Positions 1 through 8,303 of a stretch of 64,000 bases of DNA are shown here, piece after piece. The notes under the pieces were generated by a model. The model was not told where the DNA came from, ran no database searches, and worked only from the letters and a program-made list of their open reading frames with translations. The stretch covers positions 1-64,000 of the forward strand of contig JACPFA010000033.1 of the NCBI GenBank assembly GCA_016183235.1, read 5' to 3'. How positions within the stretch are numbered: position 1 is the first letter of the stretch; every line of letters begins with the position of its first letter. This DNA is from Deltaproteobacteria bacterium (GTDB taxonomy: Bacteria > UBA10199 > DSSB01 > JACPFA01). The position numbers and the translations under genes are program-made.

Positions 1-119
1 ATTCAACTTAATGCGTTAACCAGCACGCGAATATGAGGTTGAAAAGTTCTCGAGGCTCTGAGGTCCAAATCTCAACCCCTAGGCACGATCACTTTAGCCT
101 TGACCAAGAGGTCATCCAT

Positions 120-189
120 ATGAGGGTCGCCGATGGAGCGCGGCTGACGAAATAACCCAAGCGCTCTCCCTGCAAGACTGAAGCATTAC
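120..189. repeat. 70-bp direct repeat, half of a palindromic element
   Basis: This 70-bp stretch is identical to 5755-5824, immediately upstream of nadB. At the nadB locus it is the right half of a long hairpin. Here no matching left arm is seen, so that arm is either lost or lies before the window. The terminal sequence GTAATGCTTCAGT (complement strand) also ends the hairpin at 18555-18649. It lies just upstream of the VKOR-DsbA gene and may carry its 5' leader. Confidence 0.9.
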
Positions 190-247
190 TTTTTGTACTT
201 CATTATAATTGCAATTTTATTTTATTGAGTTTATTAAGCATCAAAAG

Positions 248-1438
248 ATGAAACCTTCTCACTCCACGTTTTACCGTAACCTGCTTATTGCTGCCCTGCT
301 ATTTTCTTTAGCAGGGATCGGGGTTAGCCTTTTTCTAGTCCAACATCATTTTATGGCTTTAAAAACTGGCAACCTTGATCTTAGCCAATGTAATTTGGGG
401 GGTAATTTTAATTGTGATATCCCGCTCATGAGCCGCTATAGTGTTTTTGCAGGCATCCCAATGGCTGGCCTTGGCTTTCTTTATTATCTCTATATTGCTC
501 TTACCGCTATTGGCGCACTCGTGGTGAGTGAAAATCGGCCGGCACTTTTAGTGCCACCAACCATCGTTAGCGTTTTGGCTATGCTGATGACTTTTTATCT
601 TATTTATGTTTCAAGTCTCGTGCTAGAAGCCTACTGCATCTTTTGTATTTCGATGTATATATTAAACCTTCTTATCACCGTTGGTTTGCTTATGATTTTA
701 TATCCTGATCGATTGCAGTGGAGAGAAACCATGAAAAAAATACCCTGGTTAGGGAGTATTCTTGCGTTTATTTTAATTTTTGGGATTGGCGGTTTTATCT
801 TTTTCTCAAAACAACAATCGCTGGCGCAAAGCAGCCAATTGCCACCTCCTGAGCAGATTATTGCTGCCTTCTTTAATCAACCTAAAATCAATATCCCTAC
901 CGACAATCGCCCTACTTGGGGTAACCCTAACGCTAAAATTACCATTGCTGAGTTTAGCGACTTTGAATGCCCCTTTTGTAAACGGGCAGCGCTTACCCTT
1001 AAACCTTTTTTGACTGAATATAAAAATGCTGTAAAATTTGTCTTTTTAAATTACCCCTTAGATCAAGCCTGTAACCCATTTTTAAAAAAACCCCTTCACA
1101 CTCTCGCATGCCAAGCCGCCTATTCAAGTCACTGTGCACATATGCAGGGGAAGTTTTGGCCTTATCACGATTTGATTTTTGCCAATCAAAAATTACTAAC
1201 CAGCGAATCTTTTAATGCCTTCGCAAAGCAACTTTCTTTAAACTTCGCTCAGTTTCAAAGTTGCCTAAGCTCCGAAGACACCAAAAACGCTATTTTGCGT
1301 GACCTGCAGGCCGGAGACGTTGCCCAAATCTCAGGCACCCCTAGCATCTTTATCAACGGCCGACCCTTCGGCTTCTGGCCCTACGCCCCCATCTTCCACC
1401 AACTCCTCCAAGAAGTAAAAAAGAATCCATCCCGGTAA
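248..1438 (+). CDS. VKOR-DsbA fusion: membrane disulfide-generating oxidoreductase
   Basis: Probable one-polypeptide system that makes disulfides in the periplasm: a vitamin K epoxide reductase membrane domain reoxidises a DsbA-like thioredoxin domain at the expense of quinone. Residues 1-185 carry about five membrane segments with the VKOR loop cysteines C48/C56 and the CxxC pair C130/C133 (CIFC). Residues 220-396 form a thioredoxin/DsbA domain with the CPFC active site at C241-C244 and a cis-Pro in GTPSIFING. I prefer the ATG at 248 to the TTG at 209, which would add 13 residues with no clear role. It is monocistronic and ends at a long hairpin. Confidence 0.88.
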   Translation: MKPSHSTFYRNLLIAALLFSLAGIGVSLFLVQHHFMALKTGNLDLSQCNLGGNFNCDIPLMSRYSVFAGIPMAGLGFLYYLYIALTAIGALVVSENRPALLVPPTIVSVLAMLMTFYLIYVSSLVLEAYCIFCISMYILNLLITVGLLMILYPDRLQWRETMKKIPWLGSILAFILIFGIGGFIFFSKQQSLAQSSQLPPPEQIIAAFFNQPKINIPTDNRPTWGNPNAKITIAEFSDFECPFCKRAALTLKPFLTEYKNAVKFVFLNYPLDQACNPFLKKPLHTLACQAAYSSHCAHMQGKFWPYHDLIFANQKLLTSESFNAFAKQLSLNFAQFQSCLSSEDTKNAILRDLQAGDVAQISGTPSIFINGRPFGFWPYAPIFHQLLQEVKKNPSR

Positions 1439-1443
1439 TCAAT

Positions 1444-1661
1444 AATTGGGCGATGGATTGCTTCAGTAAAAGGTTTCTGAAACCCTTTGCGCGAGAGCGA
1501 CGAAGTCATTCAATTCTAAAAAATGTATGGTTTGTAGAAGTTAGGGTATGACCAGAGGGAATACACTAACTTCTAAACAAACCAACATTTTTTAGGATTG
1601 AATACGAGGAGCGGAGCGCGGGTTGAAGAAACCTTTTACTGAAGCAATCCATCGCCTAATT
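1444..1661. repeat. Long palindromic element between convergent genes (core family B)
   Basis: A hairpin of about 218 nt with outer arms of about 40 nt (AATTGGGCGATGGATTGCTT and its near complement). It continues inward through AATTCTAAAAAATG. The right arm overlaps the last codon and stop of the ribonucleotide-reductase-like gene. The core motif GCGAGAGCGACGA next to the AATTCTAAAAA stem recurs at 7540-7570 although the outer arms there are different. It may also act as a bidirectional terminator. Confidence 0.85.
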
Positions 1662-3314
1662 GCGAATAGCGATGTTGATATTTTTGCACTTTGACTGATA
1701 CGCCGTCATGTAAATCTTATACACATCTTTCTCGGTAGTCCCCTTGGGCAATTCAATCACCCGTGCAATCCCATTATCAGTATATTTTTGAAACACCGCT
1801 TGCATCTTGAGTTGAATCTCGGGATCAATCTCACTGGCTATTTTAAAAATATCCCGCTCTTTTTTAGTCAATTTAGGAATTATTTTTAAATTGCCGGTTT
1901 TGATGATCTTTTGCACGATGGCTTCATCGTAAAACTCATTTTCTCGCAAAAATTCTTCAAAAGCAGGTTTGATGTGAGCTTCATCCGGTTGGCCATTAAA
2001 ATAAGTTAAAGTGGGAACTGGGGCGATGCCATTGCTAATATCGGCAATCGTAGCCAGTAAATCGGTCGGCCCTAATGCTGTAATGGTAGCGTTGCGAATG
2101 GGTTTTAATTTTTGTTTTTCAAGCAAACTACCTTTGAAGTTTGCAAAGGGCCCACGTTGTTTGGCTAAGGCAATGGATGCTTGCCGTGCACGCTTGAGCA
2201 TAAATTTCATGGTGGTGGTCGCAAACGATTTGGCCTTAGGTGAATCGTAAGGAATTTTAAGCCGCATCAATAAATCGGCAAAACCCATCACTCCCAAACC
2301 AATTTTGCGATTTGCCACTACGATTTTTTCACACTGCGGTAAGGGATAATAAGAAGCTTCAATCGCGTCGTCTAAGAATCGAACCGCCAAATCAATTAAA
2401 ATTTCAAAACGTTCTTCATTGAATCCCTTATCATCCACTAAGTTGGCCATATTGATGCTGCCATAAATGACCCCTTCATTGGGTAAAAGCGGCATTTCGC
2501 CATAGGGACTGGTGGCTTCAATTTCACCCAACTGTGGTGTGGGATTGTGGCGATTGATCTCGTCAATAAAAAGCAAGCTAGGGCTCCCGGTTTTACCGGC
2601 CGCTTTACAAATGGCCTCAAAAATATCGGCAGCCCGCACAAAATTGACGATCTGCCCAGTACGCGGATTCACCAGAGGATAAGTGGTGTCTTTTTTCAAA
2701 CAACGCATAAAATGGCTGGTGATGGCCACCGCGATGCGAAAATTTTTAAAACCTTCGTTTTCTTTACAACGGATAAATTCAAAAATATCGGGATGAGAAA
2801 TCGACAACACACCCATATTCATCCCCGGCACTCGACTCCCTTGCTTTAATACATCGGTCGCCGTGTCAAACAAGCGCATAAAATTGACCGGCCCACTCGC
2901 TTGGCCACCGGCGGTTTCAACCACATCACGGCTCGGCCTAATTTTGGAAAAACTAAAACCCGTTCCAGCCCCTGTTTTTTGTAAAATCGACATTTGTTGT
3001 ACGGCTTGGGTGATTCCTTCGACTGAATCGGGCACTGCTAAAACAAAACTCGAAAGCAATTGCCCCTTGGGAAGACCTGCATTCATTAAAGTGGGTGGAG
3101 AAGGCAAAAATTCTAGGCGCCGCATCATCTCTAAGAATTCACTCTCGTAGTATTCGATCTCATCCAGGGTACCCCACTGCCCTTCTACCCGGGCAATAGT
3201 ATGGGCAATACGACGGAACATGTCATCCGACGTTTCGATGGTACGGCCAAAGGAATCTTTGAGCAGATACCCATTTTCGATGATTTTTTGGGCTGTAGCA
3301 CTTAAACGAGCCAT
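1656..3314 (-). CDS. Class II ribonucleotide reductase homologue lacking catalytic cysteines
   Basis: A 552-residue NrdJ-like protein without the ATP cone or the usual C-terminal CxxC tail. The fold motifs are kept: PPTLMNAGLPKGQ, GAGTGFSFSKIRPSRD, LGEIEAT and TDNGIARVIELP. The catalytic N-P-C-G-E motif, which bears the thiyl-radical Cys, reads S-P-Y-G-E (TAT codon, about 2485). The redox Cys of the usual LSACF motif is Ser (LLSSF), and the third Cys (usual ESCNLGS) is Val in EGVIYGS. It therefore should not reduce ribonucleotides. The frame is intact, so it may be a repurposed or regulatory paralogue. I am confident of the family; the function is unknown. Confidence 0.85.
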   Translation of the reverse strand: MARLSATAQKIIENGYLLKDSFGRTIETSDDMFRRIAHTIARVEGQWGTLDEIEYYESEFLEMMRRLEFLPSPPTLMNAGLPKGQLLSSFVLAVPDSVEGITQAVQQMSILQKTGAGTGFSFSKIRPSRDVVETAGGQASGPVNFMRLFDTATDVLKQGSRVPGMNMGVLSISHPDIFEFIRCKENEGFKNFRIAVAITSHFMRCLKKDTTYPLVNPRTGQIVNFVRAADIFEAICKAAGKTGSPSLLFIDEINRHNPTPQLGEIEATSPYGEMPLLPNEGVIYGSINMANLVDDKGFNEERFEILIDLAVRFLDDAIEASYYPLPQCEKIVVANRKIGLGVMGFADLLMRLKIPYDSPKAKSFATTTMKFMLKRARQASIALAKQRGPFANFKGSLLEKQKLKPIRNATITALGPTDLLATIADISNGIAPVPTLTYFNGQPDEAHIKPAFEEFLRENEFYDEAIVQKIIKTGNLKIIPKLTKKERDIFKIASEIDPEIQLKMQAVFQKYTDNGIARVIELPKGTTEKDVYKIYMTAYQSKCKNINIAIRN

Positions 3315-3362
3315 AAACCTCCCATACCACTTTTACGACATACCGCGTTACCGAAAACTCTT

Positions 3363-3446
3363 TGTCATTGCGAATCCCTTTGGGATGAAGCAATCTTCAG
3401 TTTTTGCATGTTGGAGATTGCCACGCCCGTTGGGCTCGCAATGACA
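3363..3446. repeat. Imperfect hairpin of the TGTCATTGCGA type
   Basis: Inverted repeat TGTCATTGCGA ... TCGCAATGACA about 84 nt long with the internal GAAGCAATCT/AGATTGCC arms. The same repeat type occurs at 10108-10270 and 52187-52268. Such GTCATTGCGA-type intergenic palindromes are widespread in bacterial genomes. It separates the ribonucleotide-reductase-like gene from AT-rich sequence in which nothing else is seen up to 3565. Confidence 0.8.
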
Positions 3447-3565
3447 GTTATTATATTTTAAATGAATTCGAGATTGGAGGTGAACTAAATTATGTACTAA
3501 AAAAATAAATTAATGATTTCAAATATTTATATTGATAATTCCAACTCAAAGGAAAGCCATTGACG

Positions 3566-3934
3566 TTATTTTGCAAAAAGATACTTAAAACCCACGAGTA
3601 AAAACAAAACCCCAACCATTTTTTTCAAAACGCCCTCTGAAACAAAATGAACCACGTGGGCACCCAACCATGCCCCAACAATCAAACCCAAGGCAATCCA
3701 CAAGGCGACGATTAAATTCAAATTTCCACTTTGGTGATAACGAACGGCCGCCAATAAACCAACCGGTAAGATAAGCACGGCCAACGAAGTCCCCTGCGCC
3801 ATGTGTTGCGAATAGCCAAAGAAAAACACCAACGCCGGCACCATGACCAACCCACCCCCAATCCCAAAAAACCCGCTCGCCACCCCCGCACTTAAACCAA
3901 CCAAGATATATTTAAGGATGATGGTCCATTCCAT
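3566..3934 (-). CDS. Half-length TauE/SafE-family membrane permease
   Basis: Membrane protein of the TauE/SafE (sulfite/organic anion exporter) family. At 122 residues it is about half the usual 240-270, with four predicted membrane helices and the family's N-terminal GVASGFFGIGGG glycine-rich motif near residue 16. Half-size members exist and may work as dimers, but a truncated remnant is also possible. No second half is seen next to it. The substrate cannot be read from the sequence. Confidence 0.8.
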   Translation of the reverse strand: MEWTIILKYILVGLSAGVASGFFGIGGGLVMVPALVFFFGYSQHMAQGTSLAVLILPVGLLAAVRYHQSGNLNLIVALWIALGLIVGAWLGAHVVHFVSEGVLKKMVGVLFLLVGFKYLFAK

Positions 3935-3946
3935 AAGGATCCTTTC

Positions 3947-4372
3947 TTATTTAATGAGTGAATCCACAAATTCACGCACCGTTAAAATTTGGACCCCATG
4001 AGTTTGCTCAAGCTTATTCATCCATTTCCCAAAGGCTTTTTTGTCTCCCGTAAGAAGATAGCCTGCCCTAGCTTGTAAGGCCCCCTGGAAAATAGGCAAA
4101 TCATCAAGGGGTAATTTCAATGGATTAAAACTTTCATCAACCGATACAGAAATTATTTCTAATTGCTTTTTAAGCTTTTCAAACTGATTCAAAGTATTTG
4201 GAAATTTCAGAGCTAGATTATAATGTGCTTCTTCCAAAGCATATTCGGATGTATAAATTTTCAACTTTAAAAAAGAGGCTCTTTGGATCAGAGAGTAAGT
4301 CAAACCTTGTGGATTATGAGCCCCGGTAAAAATAACATTAGCATCTAAAAACAGGCGTTTTACTTGAGCCAC
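3947..4372 (-). CDS. PIN-domain toxin (VapC-like ribonuclease)
   Basis: PIN-domain protein of 141 residues, likely an Mg-dependent RNase toxin. Acidic active-site positions are visible as LDAN near residue 9, the central DDLP and the C-terminal TGDKKAFG motif. Its start overlaps the 3' end of the upstream AbrB-type gene by 13 nt, the usual translational coupling of an antitoxin-toxin pair. Its RNA target is unknown. Confidence 0.82.
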   Translation of the reverse strand: MAQVKRLFLDANVIFTGAHNPQGLTYSLIQRASFLKLKIYTSEYALEEAHYNLALKFPNTLNQFEKLKKQLEIISVSVDESFNPLKLPLDDLPIFQGALQARAGYLLTGDKKAFGKWMNKLEQTHGVQILTVREFVDSLIK

Positions 4373-4590
4373 TTTTTATCCTTGGGAAGAATTTTATCGG
4401 CTTCTTCCCAATTTGCAATTTCTGAATCCGAATAGGTCTTTAGAGGGATAAGATTGGCTTTTTTCAGCAAGACCCCTTGCGAAGTTTCTTCAATAATAAG
4501 GGGGGTGTTTTGATCAATCGCGTACTTTTTTCGAATCGAAGCCGGCAAAGTTATTTGGCCTCTTTCTGAGACGATAACTGGGGTGGACAT
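4360..4590 (-). CDS. AbrB/MazE-like antitoxin
   Basis: A 76-residue protein with an N-terminal SpoVT/AbrB swapped-hairpin DNA-binding domain (VSERGQITLPASIRKKY). The C-terminal tail probably binds and neutralises the PIN toxin encoded downstream. The start at 4590 has a good GGAGGT ribosome site. A perfect 17-bp palindrome lies just upstream and is a plausible operator for autoregulation. Confidence 0.85.
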   Translation of the reverse strand: MSTPVIVSERGQITLPASIRKKYAIDQNTPLIIEETSQGVLLKKANLIPLKTYSDSEIANWEEADKILPKDKKWLK

Positions 4591-4604
4591 CGTTAGACCT
4601 CCGT

Positions 4605-4621
4605 ATTCTGAAATTCAGAAT
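4605..4621. promoter_or_regulatory. Candidate antitoxin operator, perfect palindrome
   Basis: ATTCTGAAATTCAGAAT is a perfect 17-bp inverted repeat about 15 nt upstream of the AbrB-type antitoxin start. Toxin-antitoxin operons of this kind usually autorepress by binding such palindromes; binding here is inferred. Confidence 0.55.
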
Positions 4622-4718
4622 ATCAGAAAATCAGAAATCTAGCAAGATGCTTTTTCTTGGGGTGATGACAAATTCCTTATTCCCCCTCCCCTTGTGTGGG
4701 AGGGGGTCAGGGGGAGGG

Positions 4719-4842
4719 AGCGGGAGACGGGGGTCGAACCCGCGAAGCAGGCAAACACCAGCCAGTGGCTGGTGGCAAACTGCGGAGCGTATATGGAAAA
4801 TTATCCGAGCTTGCTGTAGGTTCGTAGAAGCTTAGGACATTG
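4719..4842. repeat. Copy of the tRNA-Gly 3' end plus a GGAGCGTATATGG element
   Basis: Positions 4719-4745 duplicate the last 26-27 nt of the adjacent tRNA-Gly (minus strand). Between the copy and the tRNA lies about 97 nt with a CCAGCCAGTGGCTGG hairpin and the motif GGAGCGTATATGGAAA. A related motif is found at 15755 inside another hairpin, and a related hairpin and motif at 58801-58840. The layout resembles insertion of a small element at a tRNA 3' end with target duplication. Confidence 0.8.
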
Positions 4843-4914
<72 letters not shown>

Positions 4915-4961
4915 TATTCAAGGCGAGATTAAGTAGCACAGAAAAAAAAAATGTCAAATGG

Positions 4962-5585
4962 CTATCCCTTTGCCGAACCTTTCTGGCTCACCATCTTAAA
5001 AAAAGACCGCACGTAGAGAAACCCAGAGCCAAGAGAAATAACGAGTGATAAAATCAGAAAAAACCACCCTACTAATTTTAAATCAATGCCAAACATGGGG
5101 TAATAAATAAGCAAGCCCCCTAAGCCTACGTTCTGACAGGCAGTCTTTTTTTTGCCCCAATACGAAGCCACGATTACGATTTGTTCATGGATAGCAACCC
5201 CGCGTAGTGCCGTGATGATAATTTCGCGGCTCATGATAACAACAACCAACCAAGCCGGTACCCGAGCGATGGGAATGAGCATGGTCAAGACACCTAGCAA
5301 TATTAATTTATCGGCCAAGGGGTCTAAAAACTTTCCAAACACGTTATTGATTTTCATGCGCCGAGCCACATAACCATCGACCACATCCGATATGCCGGCG
5401 ATGACGAATAACCCTAAGGCCAGCAAGCCTATTTCTAAATTATAGCGGGGGCCTCGCTCGGGCTTGATCCACATCATACAAATCATCACCGCAGGTACTA
5501 AGATGATCCGCAAAAAAGAAAGGTAATTGGGCCAATTGAGATATTCTTTGCGTTTAGCTTTTTCCATGAGGGGCATCATGGCCAA
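4962..5585 (-). CDS. pgsA: CDP-diacylglycerol-glycerol-3-phosphate phosphatidyltransferase
   Basis: Makes phosphatidylglycerophosphate from CDP-diacylglycerol and glycerol-3-phosphate in the inner membrane, the first committed step to phosphatidylglycerol. The CDP-alcohol phosphotransferase signature D-x2-DG-x2-AR-x8-G-x3-D-x3-D is complete (DVVDGYVARR followed by GKFLDPLAD). About five membrane helices and a length of 207 residues fit PgsA. The start is uncertain: ATGs also occur at residues 3, 4 and 7, and no strong ribosome site separates them. Confidence 0.92.
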   Translation of the reverse strand: MAMMPLMEKAKRKEYLNWPNYLSFLRIILVPAVMICMMWIKPERGPRYNLEIGLLALGLFVIAGISDVVDGYVARRMKINNVFGKFLDPLADKLILLGVLTMLIPIARVPAWLVVVIMSREIIITALRGVAIHEQIVIVASYWGKKKTACQNVGLGGLLIYYPMFGIDLKLVGWFFLILSLVISLGSGFLYVRSFFKMVSQKGSAKG

Positions 5586-5622
5586 AAGAGCTTTTTTTGT
5601 CTACTAATTATGGTAATGGAAG

Positions 5623-5824
5623 GTAATGCTTCAGTCTTGCAGGGAGAGCGCTTGGGTTGTTGAGGAAGCCATCGCGGAAGCGGCGGGGCCCCCATGCGGG
5701 CTAGCCGGCATGGAAAACCGGTTATACCGGAAGGCTTCCGTGCCGGCTAGCCCCATGAGGGTCGCCGATGGAGCGCGGCTGACGAAATAACCCAAGCGCT
5801 CTCCCTGCAAGACTGAAGCATTAC
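5623..5824. repeat. Long palindrome with perfect 36-bp arms, upstream of nadB
   Basis: Arms 5623-5658 and 5789-5824 are perfect inverted repeats (GTAATGCTTCAGTCTTGCAG and on). Inside are further inverted sequences around CCGGCTAGCC and an ACCGGTTATACCGG stem. The right 70 nt recur exactly at 120-189. The element ends one base before the nadB ATG, so it forms the whole 5' leader of nadB and lacks an obvious ribosome site. Confidence 0.92.
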
Positions 5825-5825
5825 A

Positions 5826-7433
5826 ATGGAAGATATGTCTAAAATTTTACAATTTGATTTTATTGTGATTGGCAGCGGCATTGCGGGTATCACGTATGCG
5901 CTTAAAGTGGCGCAAGCAGGGAAAGTTGCGCTGCTAACCAAAAAAAATCGGTCGGATTCTAACACCAATTACGCCCAAGGTGGGATTGCGACGGTTTTCA
6001 ATTCGGATGATTCTCCGCAATCACATATTCAAGACACTCTCGAAGCCGGTGCAGGGTTGTGCCATCGGGATGTGGTTGAAAAGGTCATTGCCGAGAGCCA
6101 AGCCGCTATTGAAGAGTTGATTCAAATTGGAGTTGAGTTTTCAAAAAATGCCACCGGGCACTTTGACTTAGGGAGAGAAGGTGGCCACAGCCGTCGCCGT
6201 GTGTTGCACGCCAAAGATATTACGGGGCAAGAAATTGAACGGGCTTTATTAAACGCCGTTCAACGAACTCCCAACATCACTTTATTTGAACATCAAATGG
6301 TGGTCGACTTCATCATGGAACCATCCCACCGCATCTTGGGCCTTTATGCCCAAGACTCTGCTTCAGGAAAAATTGTAACGTTTGCAGCCCCGATTATCAT
6401 GCTAGCCACGGGTGGGGCTGGAAAAGTTTACAAATTTACCAGCAACCCTGACATTGCCACCGGAGATGGTATTGCCCTAGCTTGGCGGGCTGGGGCCAAA
6501 GTTGGAAATTTAGAGTTTGTGCAATTTCATCCCACCTCACTCTACCACCCCACCGCTAAAAATTTTTTACTCAGTGAAGCATTACGCGGCGAAGGTGGCA
6601 AATTGCAACTAACGAGTGGTGAAGAATTTATGCAACACTACCATCCCTTAGGGGCCTTAGCCCCGCGGGATATCGTGGCTCGCGCTATTGACGCCGAAAT
6701 GAAAAAAGCGGGCACCACACATGTTTTGCTCGACATGACTCACTTAGACTCGCAATTTTTAAAATCACGCTTTCCACAAATTCACGAAAAGCTCATTTCT
6801 TTTGGCCTCGATATGACTCAAGAACCTTTGCCCGTGGTCCCGGCTGCGCATTACATGTGTGGAGGAGTTTGCACTGACTTACACGGTGAAACCACCATTC
6901 AAAATTTGTTTGCGGCTGGCGAGGTTGCCTGCACGGGCTTTCATGGGGCCAACCGTTTGGCCAGCAACTCTTTACTAGAGGCCGTGGTGTTTTCAAAAAA
7001 TGCCGCCTCACGCTCCTTGGAAAGATTTAAAACCTTATCACCCCAAAATATTCGCCTACCGGAATGGAAAGAAGGTGGAGCGGTAGAATCAAAAGAAAAA
7101 ATTATCATCACCCAAAACTGGACGGAGATAAGAAAGTTGATGTGGAATTATGTGGGCATTGTGCGTAGCCAAAACAGGCTACTCCTTGCCAAGCAACGCT
7201 TACAGGCCCTGCGCCATGAAATCGAAGAATATTATTGGAAATACAAAATCACGCCCGATTTTCTGGAACTACGCAACTTGAGCTTAGTAGTTCAACTGAT
7301 TGTCGAATGCGCCTTACGTCGCAAAGAAAGCCGCGGGCTGCATTACATTACCGATTACCCAAACCAAATCGAACCCAAGGATACCATTCTTGATCCTGCC
7401 ATTGATAAAATCGCTCAAATTGCTAAGGATTAA
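5826..7433 (+). CDS. nadB: L-aspartate oxidase
   Basis: FAD enzyme oxidising L-aspartate to iminoaspartate, the first step of de novo NAD synthesis. The N-terminal GSGIAGITYA dinucleotide motif, the NYAQGGIA flavin loop, VQFHPTSL and the catalytic-domain APRDIVARAI are all present; the length of 535 fits NadB rather than the longer SdhA/FrdA. nadA and nadC are not in the window. The ATG at 5826 touches the upstream palindrome; ATG 5835 is an alternative. The 3' end is shared with the inverted arm that also ends pyrE. Confidence 0.93.
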   Translation: MEDMSKILQFDFIVIGSGIAGITYALKVAQAGKVALLTKKNRSDSNTNYAQGGIATVFNSDDSPQSHIQDTLEAGAGLCHRDVVEKVIAESQAAIEELIQIGVEFSKNATGHFDLGREGGHSRRRVLHAKDITGQEIERALLNAVQRTPNITLFEHQMVVDFIMEPSHRILGLYAQDSASGKIVTFAAPIIMLATGGAGKVYKFTSNPDIATGDGIALAWRAGAKVGNLEFVQFHPTSLYHPTAKNFLLSEALRGEGGKLQLTSGEEFMQHYHPLGALAPRDIVARAIDAEMKKAGTTHVLLDMTHLDSQFLKSRFPQIHEKLISFGLDMTQEPLPVVPAAHYMCGGVCTDLHGETTIQNLFAAGEVACTGFHGANRLASNSLLEAVVFSKNAASRSLERFKTLSPQNIRLPEWKEGGAVESKEKIIITQNWTEIRKLMWNYVGIVRSQNRLLLAKQRLQALRHEIEEYYWKYKITPDFLELRNLSLVVQLIVECALRRKESRGLHYITDYPNQIEPKDTILDPAIDKIAQIAKD

Positions 7434-7746
7434 TTTACCTTCTTCAGTATGCTTTCCGAAACCCTGACTTGTGGAAAACAAGGTCCAGTGGACCTTGGCA
7501 AACACAAGTCAGCATAAGCACTTTACCGAGCTTGATGTGCGAGAGCGACGAGTCATGCAATTCTAAAAATAGATGTCATTCTGAACCCAACAGGGTGAAG
7601 AATCTTCCATTTTACAATCCGAAAGGGAAGATCCTTCGGCTTCGCCTCAGGATGACATTTATTTATAGCCTACGAGGAGTCCTTCGCCAAGCCTCAGGAT
7701 AAACTCCGCACGGGTTGAGGAAAGCATACTGAAGAAGGTAAATTAA
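7431..7746. repeat. Long palindrome joining the 3' ends of nadB and pyrE (core family B)
   Basis: A gap of about 310 nt filled by nested inverted repeats. The outer arms read TAATTTACCTTCTTCAGTAT and its complement, and the match runs into both genes: nadB and pyrE each end in AAGGATTAA followed by the same arm. The inner core GCGAGAGCGACGAGTCATGC and AATTCTAAAAA matches the element at 1444-1661. A GTCATTCTGA-type repeat (7571-7660) is nested in the centre. No gene is supported here. Confidence 0.88.
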
Positions 7747-8303
7747 TCCTTAGTATTGAGTAATTCATCTTTGGTAAATAGGCTCACGAATTGCATGCCG
7801 GCTTGTTGCACGGCCTCTTGCCCACCCTCTTGCCGATCGACTAATACGATCACCCCTACGGGCGTTAAGCCAAATTCGCGCACTTTTTCAGCGGCCTTTA
7901 AGAGCGAACCACCGGTGGTAATAACGTCTTCAACCAAGATGACCTTCATGCCCGGTTTTAGGTGGGTGTGGCCCTCAATCCAAGCCCCGGTGCCATGGCC
8001 TTTGGTTTCTTTGCGAACAATGAAACTGAACAAGGGGGTGTGCTTGTGATAGCTGGCTAGGCTCACGCTGGTCAAAATAGGGTCCGCTCCTAAAGTGGGG
8101 CCACCCACGGCTTGAACCTCTGGAAATTTTTTTTGAATGATTTCGAAAATTAATGCCCCGATCAAAAAGGCACCTTCGGGATGAAGGCTGGTTTGCTTGC
8201 CATCAAAATAAAAATTGCTTTTCTTACCTGAGGCCAGCGTGAACTCACCTTTGCGAAAAGAATATTTTAAAAGCAGTTGTTTTAATTTTTCTAGGTTATT
8301 CAT
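7743..8303 (-). CDS. pyrE: Orotate phosphoribosyltransferase
   Basis: Converts orotate and PRPP to orotidine monophosphate in pyrimidine synthesis. The PRPP-binding loop VILVEDVITTGGS (about residue 113) is intact, and the N-terminal FTLASGKKSNFYFD motif is typical of PyrE. I chose the ATG at 8303 because it overlaps the TGA of the upstream hydrolase as ATGA, giving 186 residues; an in-frame ATG 18 nt upstream is possible. Confidence 0.94.
   Translation of the reverse strand: MNNLEKLKQLLLKYSFRKGEFTLASGKKSNFYFDGKQTSLHPEGAFLIGALIFEIIQKKFPEVQAVGGPTLGADPILTSVSLASYHKHTPLFSFIVRKETKGHGTGAWIEGHTHLKPGMKVILVEDVITTGGSLLKAAEKVREFGLTPVGVIVLVDRQEGGQEAVQQAGMQFVSLFTKDELLNTKD

Noticed and set aside
4719-4745. 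Second tRNA-Gly
   Set aside because: Only the TpsiC arm and 3' acceptor strand are present; the rest of the cloverleaf is missing.
4647-4835. Possible 62-residue gene downstream of the first antitoxin
   Set aside because: It translates the tRNA-Gly fragment and the adjacent repeat element; no real protein features.
7469-7702. Possible 77-residue gene between nadB and pyrE
   Set aside because: It is made entirely of nested palindromic repeats.
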